The notes under the pieces: model-generated
The model's database searches: none
Seen by the model: the letters and a program-made list of their open reading frames with translations, nothing else
Told to the model about the DNA's origin: nothing
Source: Muricea muricata
Lineage: Eukaryota > Cnidaria > Anthozoa > Malacalcyonacea > Plexauridae
Assembly: GCA_963855995.1 (NCBI GenBank)
Contig: OY979728.1
Location: forward strand, 9,880,004-9,944,003
DNA length: 64,000 nt
Reading direction: 5' to 3'
Position numbers and translations under genes: made by a program
Shown here: one piece after another, positions 32,915 to 54,563 of the stretch
Position numbering within the stretch: the first letter of the stretch is position 1
Layout of the letters: each line of letters opens with the position of its first letter

Positions 32915-35068
32915 TCATACAAAAACACTGTCATTATGATCATGTTCTTCCTCATCTCCGTCTCCGTCCTCGACATCATTGATTTGAATGTTAGAAAAAC
33001 GGTCACGAGCTCCCTCGAGTCCACCCGCTCCACCATTTGGAACATCATCCTCATGACGACTTTTGCGTTTGCCTTTATGCTTGTGGGATTTCTTGTGTGT
33101 CCCCTGAGCACCCTTACTATCCCCATTTGCAACTCCTTGACGTTCTTTGTGTCCATCTTTATCCTTGTGTGATTTCCTCTGCGTTCCCTTGCTATCGCCT
33201 GTTACCCCTAGATACTCGAAGAGATGTTCTATTTCAAGTTTTGCGTCAAAACATGCCTTGTTGTCATTCGAACCTGAAATAATACTCTCGAACATCGCTC
33301 GAATGTCCTCTTGGGAAAACTTAAGGAAATTGTTGGACGGCGCCCATGCGCAATTCCGTCCAGTCGCCAAAAGAATACTTGACACACACGGGTCTCGATT
33401 CAGCCACATGGATTTCTTTCCGCTGGAACTCGTCGAGAAGATCCCCTCTCGCTTGTTCGCCCGCGATGCTCTAATTTCTTTGCTCAGCGGACACGGTTGC
33501 ACAGACTTCATGTCACCATATAGAAACGGGTTGACCGGGTAAAATTCCCTAGTTCGCTCTCGACACAAGACATAGAGCACGCCGATGGCATAGGCAAGGG
33601 CGATAATCTCCGGTAGGAAGGTGGCAACCTCCGTATAGGGTACGGTCACTTCCCCGGTACCAAAATTCACGAACACCGACCTCGCATCGTCGAAGATGTT
33701 CACTTCAAAGACGCAGAATTCTGCTTGGGCGGAATTGGATCGGTTCACAGTCTGCCATTTGTTCGTCTGCATGTTGTAAAAGGAAACCATGAGCTCGCCA
33801 GACTCGCTGTTACCAATCCAACGACCAACAACAATACCCCAGTCTCTCTGACTGCGGATGAGCATAGCTCGTTCACGTGCTTCGGGCGTGTACGCGCACG
33901 TGTTACCCCTCTGTTCGGCCAGTTGGCTCTTCATCGGGATCTGCTTGCCCGCGATGGTGTGCGCAGTCGCAACAAGGTAGCCTTTCGGGTGCATGATTTC
34001 GACAGCCGAAAGGAGTGGGGCAAGAGAATGGACAACCTTGACGTCGTACTTCTTTATGTTCTTCCCCTGAGTGATATTCATGACGCAACTCAAACAAGCC
34101 AATGAGAGCGAGGGAAGAGTGAACCAACATGGCGACAGCATGAGGTCACGTGACCGCAACGATGTTGCAATTAGAACTGTGTTGAGAAATTCCTCCTTGA
34201 ACAACTTTACTTTCAGCGTGAGCTGCTCCAGTTGTTGCGTTAGCAATATCTGTTCCTGGGTACAGAGAATATTCTCGCCACGGTACATAGCGCCGGGTAT
34301 GGACTTCGGAGCATCAACTTTCCTTTCTCGTATCGGCGATCCGTTCCAGGGTAAGCTGCTCGTCTCGCTTTCGGTATCGTAATGGCCCAACATCTCTCCG
34401 AAGACTTTCCGAGTGTCGTCTCGGTACAAGATCGGGTGAACGAGGTGCGCGTGCCAAATGAGTTGGATGTCGAAACATCCGTCCAGAATCAAACTTGGAT
34501 CTTGAAGTTTCGCGCAGAGAAAATCCTTGTAGCGTTTCGTCGCTTTCTCGAGGAACTTCGAGTCGCGGTAGTGATTCAGAGCAATTTGATAGTTGAAAAA
34601 TCTTTGCCTGAATATGGCAGCGAACAGATCGTACGAGAACTTAGAGGTGAAAGTGTCGGTGATTTTAGGAGGGGCAGTAAGATCAAGGCTGAATTCTTCT
34701 TTTTTAAAGCTTTTCTCCCATATCTCCCGAGCATTGTTCAAGCCAATGTTCCGATCATTAGCCGAGGTGATCCGGTGGTCTAACACTCGTCCAAATCGAT
34801 GCAGACAGTCGCGGTTGTAAGCGTAAGGCGATAGCATGTGCACATACCACACCCATTCTATATCCAGAGGTGCCGCCAGGGGATAGCGAGGGTCAATTTT
34901 GGATACAAGAGGTAACCAGTATACCTCGTAGCGACGGATGGCGTTGTGTACGTGTAGGCCCTCGTACAGCCATGGGTAGTTGTCCACCAGTTTGAGAAAT
35001 TCCCAAAGATGAACTGCTGACTCGGCGAGTTCGACACTGACAGGAATGCCTGATCTTCGCACCGACAT
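32915..35068 (-). CDS. GRDP-like protein (DUF1399 type), paralogue 2, intronless
   Basis: A 717-residue protein in one frame. The family motifs are APLDIEWVWYVHMLSP (about residue 70) and CFDIQLIWHAHLVHP (about 200), with NAIRRYEVYW and TKRYKDFL helices in front. The middle region aligns with paralogue 1 through RSQRDWGIVVG and GEVTVPYTEVATFLPEIIALAYA. Unlike paralogue 1 it has a long charged tail: two related blocks beginning GDSKGTQRKSH and GDSKGAQGTHKKSH, a basic stretch KGKRKSR, then RFSNIQI and an acidic end. The last residues (SVFV) resemble a class II PDZ ligand, but that is weak inference. MSVRRS at 35068 fits as start because conserved sequence follows shortly after. Cellular role unknown. 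Confidence 0.88.
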   Translation of the reverse strand: MSVRRSGIPVSVELAESAVHLWEFLKLVDNYPWLYEGLHVHNAIRRYEVYWLPLVSKIDPRYPLAAPLDIEWVWYVHMLSPYAYNRDCLHRFGRVLDHRITSANDRNIGLNNAREIWEKSFKKEEFSLDLTAPPKITDTFTSKFSYDLFAAIFRQRFFNYQIALNHYRDSKFLEKATKRYKDFLCAKLQDPSLILDGCFDIQLIWHAHLVHPILYRDDTRKVFGEMLGHYDTESETSSLPWNGSPIRERKVDAPKSIPGAMYRGENILCTQEQILLTQQLEQLTLKVKLFKEEFLNTVLIATSLRSRDLMLSPCWFTLPSLSLACLSCVMNITQGKNIKKYDVKVVHSLAPLLSAVEIMHPKGYLVATAHTIAGKQIPMKSQLAEQRGNTCAYTPEARERAMLIRSQRDWGIVVGRWIGNSESGELMVSFYNMQTNKWQTVNRSNSAQAEFCVFEVNIFDDARSVFVNFGTGEVTVPYTEVATFLPEIIALAYAIGVLYVLCRERTREFYPVNPFLYGDMKSVQPCPLSKEIRASRANKREGIFSTSSSGKKSMWLNRDPCVSSILLATGRNCAWAPSNNFLKFSQEDIRAMFESIISGSNDNKACFDAKLEIEHLFEYLGVTGDSKGTQRKSHKDKDGHKERQGVANGDSKGAQGTHKKSHKHKGKRKSRHEDDVPNGGAGGLEGARDRFSNIQINDVEDGDGDEEEHDHNDSVFV

Positions 35069-35394
35069 ATCTGGTAAGAGAAATATGCGCGAGTGTCAGT
35101 AATGCGAAATAGAGCTATCTCATTAACATGAAAAAAACACCCTTGAAGTGATCGCATTATCACCTTTATATTATACACAATTAAAGCTATCACTAACAAT
35201 GTCCAACTACTTAAGCAGTCAACCAATACTGCTAAAGGCAAGGTCGACTTTGAAGAGTCTGTATTCCTAACTGTCTGAGGTATTCTCGGCAAACAGTCGT
35301 CTAAATTTTTCAAAGTCATAACGTTTCAGAACCATTTTAACAGATACGAAGAGCTAGATTCATGTTAATCTGATGCTGCAAGGAACAACGAAAA

Positions 35395-35600
35395 ATACGA
35401 TGTCTCCAGCGGAATATGAACTTTGCATCTTCGGGTTTCTAGACCGCCGCTCTACCAATTGAGCTATCGAGCCAACTGGGATTGGTAGCCGAGTCTTGTC
35501 CAATCTAAGTGCACGAAATATTCTGGTGACGATCTAATGCTTGCCTGTCAGGACGCCCAGTGTTTCTACTCTACTTCAGAACCATTCTCAGAGATATGTG
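35395..35600 (-). repeat. tRNA-derived SINE-like sequence
   Basis: The minus strand reads GGCTCGATAGCTCAATTGGT then AGAGCGGCGGTCTAGA, a clear tRNA D-arm/A-box, followed by a degenerate B-box (AAGTTCATATTCCGC). Preceded by about 100 bases including ATATTTCGTGCACTTAGATT that recur in the plus-strand copy at 35695-35900. The T-arm match is poor, so it is not called a functional tRNA. Confidence 0.65.
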
Positions 35601-35694
35601 TTAGATTCATATTAATCTGACACTGCGAAGAAGGAAAAATTCAGATTAATTAATATGAATCTAGTTTTTCATATCACTGAGGACAATTCTGAAT

Positions 35695-35900
35695 TAGAAT
35701 TGAAACACTGCGCGTCCTCAAAGACAAGCGTTAAGTCATCACGAAAATATTTCGTGCACTTAAATTGGATAAGACTTGCTACTAATCCTTGTTGGTCCGA
35801 TACCTCAATGGGAAAAGCAACGGTCTAGAAACCTTGTAAGATGCGTGTCAAAACTTCAAATCCCACTCGAGACAACGAATTTGCACGCGTGAAACATTTT
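35695..35900 (+). repeat. tRNA-derived SINE-like sequence, inverted partner
   Basis: Carries ATATTTCGTGCACTTAAATT, then GTCCGATACCTCAATGGGAA, AACGGTCTAGAAACC and a B-box-like AACTTCAAATCCCACTC. It is the same repeat as 35395-35600 in the opposite orientation, about 100 bases away, with more damage in the A-box. Confidence 0.6.
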
Positions 35901-38900
35901 GCACAGAAAGAACAATTGCAACTGAGTCGGTGAAAATTAAAAATATTCTCTAGTGTTAATAGCCTATGATGTCGTAAATCTTACCCCGGTGAAATTTGAG
36001 AGGTACAGCCACGAATAAAGTGATCTCTTACGGAGGCTACGCTTTCCAAACTATGCAAATCACCTTTTTTAAGAACGGATGAAAATATGGAAAATTTATT
36101 CATTTACACAGATAGTTCAAATATTTGTCGACACTTGAGACAGTCGCCTGACTTTACTCCTAGCAACGAAATTAAAGTCTAAAAACGTAGTCTGAAACCA
36201 CAGGTAAGAACGCTCGAGATAAGAGCCATATAGCCTGCAGCTATGCCCGAAGCTGAACTAAATCTGTCCGAAAGCGATACATATATTGTGTGCCACAATT
36301 CAGTTATTTGTGGAAGGTTCCCTTTACAACACATGTTCAACGCTTGGATGTCCCATTCGGAACAATTTAGACGCGATAAAGCTAGTATCAAGCAAAAATG
36401 AACTACTAGCTTTTGACGTCGCCTTTAAAATTCACGCCAGAGAATCGTTCGGAGTAACGCGAAAAACTGCATTGATCCAGTCGAGGATCTGGTAACAGGG
36501 AGCTTTAGATTTGACCACGACTGCAAGATTTGCAAGCTTGGTAATATCCTGTTTTTAGCACAATATGTCTTGAAAGCAGCAGTATCTAAAGATCGAAAAG
36601 ACGAATGCGGGTTTGTGGGAGAGAATTTAAGAAATAAAAATCGCGTGGTCGTCTTAGTCAAACGAGGCAGTTTCATGTAAGCAACTTTAATTGTTCTCGA
36701 CGAACTTCCTGCTTCAGAGTGACGAAAAATTAAAGAAATGTACAGACTTCCGAAAATTGATTTGTTGTCTGTCCTAATATACAGCGACTTGCTTGCCCAA
36801 GCTATATATAATATATCAAGAGCAATGTGATGAAAGGCTGTGTTGTATAAGATATCACATAGAAGCCTATTTTTGTTTTTGCACCATATTTATATAGTGA
36901 TTTACTGACAAATCTCGCACACCAGTTACGAATGCGGAAATTCGGGAAGAAGCATCAATTGCAATGCATATTATACCATACTGCCATTTCTTCTTCTTCA
37001 CAATTTTTTTCCCATCGTTGCAAACTAAGTACGGTTTTACTATACAACAGCGTGTTGTTTTATTCAACACAGCACGACAGCTGGAGACGTATACGTTGAT
37101 AGTACAAGATATATTGATTCCAAGTGCAATGTTCTCTCCCAGGAAGGTTCATCTTTAGGAAGGTTTATTCTTCCTATCTTTCAAACACACACGTTTAGTA
37201 ATATCATAAGACCCGCTTACGTAAAAGACCATTCTTTCTTGAGCTTTCGATGTGGGTTAATTGTCTTATCAAGCCTCAACAGCCTCTGAATATTTAACGT
37301 TAGCGTATAGTTTAAACACCAAGTTAGATAGAACTGCTAAAGAAACTATGCAAAATGACCTTATAGCTTCGTCGTACTTTTATGATTACCTTCTTTCCTG
37401 CAGAGACCAAAGTACGATATCGTACAGTACAGTACTCAGACAATTCAGGTTTCAAAAATATAATGCATGTTTAGGCTTTTAGGTCGGTGTTTAAGAGATT
37501 CCCACACAGAAATAAAGGAAGTCTGATCTTGTCGGAAGATGTCGCTACCCGAAGACCTCGTTTGACACGCTTATTAAACTGTAGATGTACTTTATTTTCT
37601 AAGAATAATGTAAGGAAGTACATTTCGAAGTGTGATTTTTTCAACGCGACATTTATGAAGTGGGGAACTTTATCGATTCTGCATTAATTTAATTCACAGG
37701 AGACAGTTGAGTATAGCAACAGATGTTTGGGGAAAAAACATAGCGCAACATCGGTATCTACAGCGTAAGCTCTCGATAGTTTGAAGTCTACAGTTTTCAT
37801 CAATCGCATTTCCAGGGAAAAGGAATTCTAGCAAAAGAATTTCGCGAAGGTGTTGAGCTTCAAGATGTCGTGTCTTACAGGTTGACGTTACAACGTCACA
37901 GACCGCGACGTGTAAACATGAAAGACATTTCTACACATCGAAGTATATTTGACGACTGTAGATAAATAAAGCGTTTAAAAATATGTAATAAATTTCATAT
38001 AGTATACCGCTATTGTTCCTGATATCGTCCAAGCCATAGCCTCTATCCATCGTGTGTCTACTGTAGCGTTTTAATTGTCAGAGAAAAAAAACGTACACAG
38101 AAATGCCTTAATGTTTATATCGCTTCATCTCTTGAGAGTTAAATTACACTTACCGCACGCACGCCTGATGTTACCGAGCCTTCTCAAGTTACTTCGCGTC
38201 GAAAGCTTCTTGAAACATACCGTGGTATATTTTTACGACATCAGCAAACTCGGCAAATAGCAGGCCACGACTTGTACTTTTCAATGTTGTTCCCAAAAGC
38301 AGGAGAGTAAAATTGCACGCAGCGTTTTGAAATACCTTATTAATCAGGCATTCATATTGCAAATTATATATGCACATAGCTTTGAATCGAATCGACCATG
38401 GCAACGACGTGTACCCATTCGCCATTTTGTCATAAAAGTGTACTTATTGGTACAAAGAGACTATTTCTGGTTGGCAATTAAATAAAGATAAGTATGATCG
38501 GCGAATGTAACAGGAGAACGACTTGTTAAATGTTGTAAGGGATGCAGGCCTGTGTGCATTTTACGCAAAATGTTACAATAAAATATGCTTCAGGTTTAAT
38601 TACCATACAATATCTCGTGAGATAACATCAGTTTTTATTTGGATTGTTTCGAAGTTAATCCCTGTTAATTCCGTTGTTAACTAGTTTAATGATCTGGAAA
38701 CAAAATTGCGAAATACCGGGCAAAAATACCAGCACGAAATGAAATATTTTGCAGGCAATAATCTAACAGTATCTGCACGACAGACCGTAATAAAAGACGC
38801 AATAAATACATTTGTGTATTTTATTTATGTAATTGTGTTAAAAATGAATTTATTTTACATATTCTTAAATGCAGACTTGCACAGTCATTATAGGACAAGC

Positions 38901-39532
38901 AAGCATGCGAGGGCATTGCGGTGCATGGAAACGGCTGCTAACGTCATTTAAACGTCATATCAATAAAATACACTTCATTACAAGGAATATCTTTTAGGAT
39001 TGCACAATTTTACGTCGTCTAGGTACGTAAAGCGAGAAATTTGCATTGTGTTGCGACAAGTGTTGATTACAGTAGGCAGGGTGCTTACAAGATTTACAAG
39101 ATATCTCATCATGCATACGAGTGCTCTGCTAACAGCACAGAAACTACCCTTTGCAGTGCTCTCGCCCAACTGAGTTTTGAAATTGAGTAACAAAATTCCT
39201 TAGATTTCTCCAAAATTCGTTAAATGACTTATTTTTAGTCATTTTACGAGTAGGTTTTGAAACGCTCTTTGACCCAGCCCCTCCCACCTACTCTCGGCTG
39301 ATATTAGAATGGTCTATATCTCATTTATCTGATGTTTCTGATGAAGTAGACAATAAAAATGCCACAAACTTTTCCAACTGTTTGGAAAGGTCCTTTGAAC
39401 TTTTTCCGGCTTTAATATATTTTAGTATACTTTCTAAAAACTACCAGTCATAACCAGGTATAATTATACCTGGAACGACTGCTAACTTAGTCGTCATCTT
39501 TGAAGCCAAATTGAAGGCCGCCATTGATAAGG

Positions 39533-39703
39533 AGGAGCCACAAAAGTCACCCATTTTCAGACGCTGTTTTCAACCCTATAGAAATTAGAATAGTGGCCTT
39601 TTAACTCTGTTTTAAGTCAAACATCTTCTCGACATCAGTAAAACAGAGTTAAAAGAGCGCCTTTCTAAGGTTGAAAAAATGGGTGAGTTTTGTGGCTCCT
39701 GGT
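39533..39703. repeat. Fold-back repeat
   Basis: GAGCCACAAAAGTCACCCAT on the left pairs with ATGGGTGAGTTTTGTGGCTC on the right; inner arms TTTTAACTCTGTTTTA / TAAAACAGAGTTAAAA also pair. Probably a small MITE. Confidence 0.75.
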
Positions 39704-40616
39704 TATGATTTTGTAAGTGCACACACAACATGGCAAGTTGGCGACTCAAAATGCATGTAAAATTTAAAGGATTCTTAGTTTTTCTGACAACATTGATATT
39801 TTTAAGGATTTTACCAAAATCTTAAGTATATCCTTATAGGATTCCTCACAAATTCAATGCCAGAAAAATTCCTCGCAAGCGAGAGCACCGACACCAAGTC
39901 TCGCGTTCAGGCTTTTCTACGCGCGCGATTGTGTCTGCACATATCGGCTTGCTACCCTAACTGGGACGCATGATTTGCTATAAAATCAACTTATCTACAT
40001 TGTGGCCATTCACTCATCTCCAAAGACTTGAGCAAGTCCAAAATCTCTCAGAGAGAAACCAACCACCTCGTATTTTGTGCTCCTCTCTTCATTGCTTTCA
40101 CAATCCAACTGTATAATAACCGTGACGTTTTGCTATATAAAATATTTCTCATTTTCCAAAGGAATTTTTGTGCGAAAAAGAATACATTTTTTATAAAATG
40201 GCATGATGACAATTTTCCTACATGAGATTGCTGTGCAAAAACAACCTACAAGCATACAAAATACACCGACGTTCAGTATTAGAGGCGGGGACTCAATTGA
40301 TTTGGCATAAAAGGTGCAAGATTTAGTCAATAGACATACTGGACTAGATTAAGCTACTACCATTACCGTACCAGCATGCTTAAATTTTGGTAATAATTCC
40401 ATGTTCTCTATTATATCTTAATCCAAGTCCTGAATCTAATCAAATTTTTAAATCTTCAGTCCATTCCATGTTCTCTATTAAATCTTAACCCAAACCCTAA
40501 ATCTAATCAAAGTTAAAATTTTGACTGCCGTGATCAGAAGCAGATGAAATGGTTAACCAACACCTTGGTTCCTCAATTCCTCTAACCCCCCCCCCCCAAA
40601 AAGCAAACACACTTAC

Positions 40617-51729
<11,113 letters not shown>

Positions 51730-54563
51730 AATTCTGAAAAAGTTTATGCCTAATCAATGGCTGAACTATTGATGAGTAAAATCAATTTGTTATCATGGTG
51801 GCTTTATTCTTTTGTTTTGGTCATTTCTACGGTTATTTTATCCATTTGGTTTCCACAAGGCAACCAGGGTCACCACGACATCGCAAGCCACGTCATAGCC
51901 AACCTGCCAAAATTGCTTTCAAACAACTCTTCCGAAAACTTTGTTCATGGGGGTGGACATTAAATGGAATAACTACTGAGGATCAAACCCACAACGTTAG
52001 AAGTGAAAGGAAAGTGGTCTAACCATATGGCTGTACAGTTGGTTTAGGCACTTAACATACAGATCGAGGTGATTAATCAGCTTCTAATTGATTATGTGTA
52101 TTAGCTTAACCAGTATAGCTTAACCATAGCTTAACTAGTGTGCTTTTAAATAGTCAGGTCCCCCCCCCCCCTCAAATAGCTACTAATCCTCTGCTATTGT
52201 TCTGTTTCCAGGGGCACAACTAGAACATTAATTGGAAGTGGGGTATATATTTAAATGTATGTGCTCTGTCTAATAGATTTCTTTTGAAATCAACTACAAT
52301 GACAACAGATTTTAAAAGAAATTCATTGGGCAGAACACAAATATATAAATATACACCTCCTTCCCCCAACTAGCCTCTAGTTATGTCCCTGCCATGTTCT
52401 GGGCGTACGGGGTTTTAAAATTCACTGGTGCTTGAAAGACCAAAAATAAAAAAGAGACTATAAAAAAATAAGTGTATCAATAAATCAATACTAGTCAGTT
52501 AAAGAAGAGATAAAAACTCTTGGGAGCCATACAAACTATGAAAACTACAATGTCCATCAACCGCAATTGACCCCAAAATAGATTTACGTAATCTAATTAA
52601 CTAAAAGTATAATAATTTTTTAGTGTGCTTTCACTAGAATATTCAACCTTCGTTCAACGACTAAACTCTGGTTTACTATTCTTATAATGAAAGCAAATAT
52701 CAAAGCCTTATTAACGTAAATAACAGCATCATCAATAACATCACATTTTAAAAGCCTCGACATAAAACATAAATAGGAATTCAACGTTATTATAGACAAG
52801 TCTAAAATATCATAAACCTATAAACTAACCTTTGAAGGTTAAGATAAAGCCAAATCTTATCACACAATTCTTGAAATAGTATCTGGCGAGCAAGTAAAGC
52901 AATCTACGAAATATTTATAAATGCTTATTTCACCTTCTAGGTAAAAGCATTGAAATTCTACGGAATGTAGGAAGTTGATGATCAGAGACTTCCTGGTTCC
53001 AAGCTGAGCATCAAACCGGATGTTTTCACAAAGTTTGCGTAGGTTTTTAGTGTGTATAAATTTAGTATATTAACACATAGGATAAAGAATTTATCGTGCT
53101 AAGATATTTAAATTACTTTGAAGGAATAGAAAAATTTCATTTTCGATAAAAAACATCGCAAGAATTGGGGAAATCTATTAAAGGTACTGTACAGTGTTAA
53201 AATTTTGATAACGTTGACTGTTAATTACACACAAGTATTAAAGGAAGTAGTTAAAGCTTACAGTGGCTTTCACCATAAAGAATAGCAAGTAGTTTTCACC
53301 ATAAAGAATAGCAAATGATTTTCATTTCATACAATTTGGAACATATAAGCGTTTGTTCTATACCCAGTAATATACAATGTTTAATCTAGCAGGGGGTAAT
53401 GGGCTCTCCACTTTCTTGGAAAAACAATGTCTATGTATGACTGGTCTGTGGCAAATGTTTAGAACTTTTGTGCTTCGCTGTGATTGGTCAATTTTACGAA
53501 TTCTGAAATCCACAAAGAAATATGAACGACAAAATGAATGTGTAACACTTGTGTCTATTTATAACAATATTTTTCGACTCTACCACAATTAATAATACAT
53601 GGTTTATTAAGCTTATCCGTGGAAAAGATCTTCAAAGTTACACCCATATCGATTTAAGCGAAATACGTACGTTATCTAATGCATAAAATGTCGATATTGA
53701 AGCAGCAATTTGTAATTCTTCGTGGCGCCACTGACATCAGTTGGCAACATGAAGTTGTGTATTACACGACTTTTTTCATCTTAGACGTCGTTTTTATGTC
53801 TGAATTTCTATCCTATTCGGTGGATACCTTTTTGAAGACTATTGACTGTTAACTATATGGACTACAGTGGCTGGAGTTGAACAAAATAGGTACAAAACGA
53901 ACAATGGGTGTATTAAACATTTGCCACAGACCGGGTATGAGAGTATGAGACTTTTAAATCTGTATTAATAAATACATCCCGGCGCAAGCCTATTTAAACA
54001 AATCTATACACATCCACTCATGAGTCAGTCACGCTTCTCTGCCAAACAACTCAAGTATATTAATATCTCATATGTAATAAATCATAATATTAAAAGTAGT
54101 ATGTTTCAGTCTAATAAGTGAATCTTGATTAATTATGCTTGAGTCAAAGAAATTACCAATATGCACGAGTAGACAATATGGATTATATATACATACAGTA
54201 GTACATATGGTAATTAGCTAAAAATAATCTTTATGTACTATTTATTATACGAGCAGAAGTGCTTTATCAGATATAAAACATGAGGCAGGGCTGAGCGTTT
54301 GCAAAAGAATTTTCAATATAGATGTTGTATAAGCAAAGAAAATTGAGGCAAAAATTTTTTGAAAATACATCTGTGTTTTTTCACATAAAAATTAGACTCC
54401 TTCACAGCTACGATTTCTTTAGTGTTTTGCTCATGAACTATTAATGAGTTTTTTATGGTTACATAACCATTCAATGCTAGTGGGGGTAGTTTTTGCACAA
54501 CCATACAACTGCATGATCAGCAGTGGTAAAATTTTTTTTTTCTTGCATAGAATCTTTTACAAA
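51730..54563. other. Shared upstream region of the two paracaspase genes
   Basis: 2.8 kb between the two divergent first coding exons. AT-rich with a small tandem duplication (ACCATAAAGAATAGCAA, about 53272-53311). Just before the paracaspase B start is a polypyrimidine tract and CATAG at 54541-54550, which looks like a 3' splice site, so B probably has an upstream 5' UTR exon. No gene seen in between, and no transcription factor site could be named with confidence. Confidence 0.5.

Larger units (their letters stand above)
35320..40616. other. 5.3 kb with no recognised gene
   Basis: Holds the inverted pair of tRNA-like repeats (35395-35900), a fold-back at 39533-39703, and otherwise AT-rich sequence with short meaningless frames. 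The terminal exon of the minus-strand paracaspase should be in or beyond this stretch, but I could not identify it. Confidence 0.45.

Noticed and set aside
33147-34820. Several plus-strand open frames of 75-133 residues
   Set aside because: They are antisense shadows of the GRDP-like paralogue 2 coding frame.
35395-35480. Functional tRNA gene on the minus strand
   Set aside because: The D-arm is good but the T-arm and acceptor pairing are poor, and the unit recurs inverted nearby; treated as a SINE-like repeat.
53165-53180. NF-kB-like site GGGGAAATCT between the paracaspase genes
   Set aside because: The 3' half does not match the consensus and such partial matches are expected by chance in 2.8 kb.
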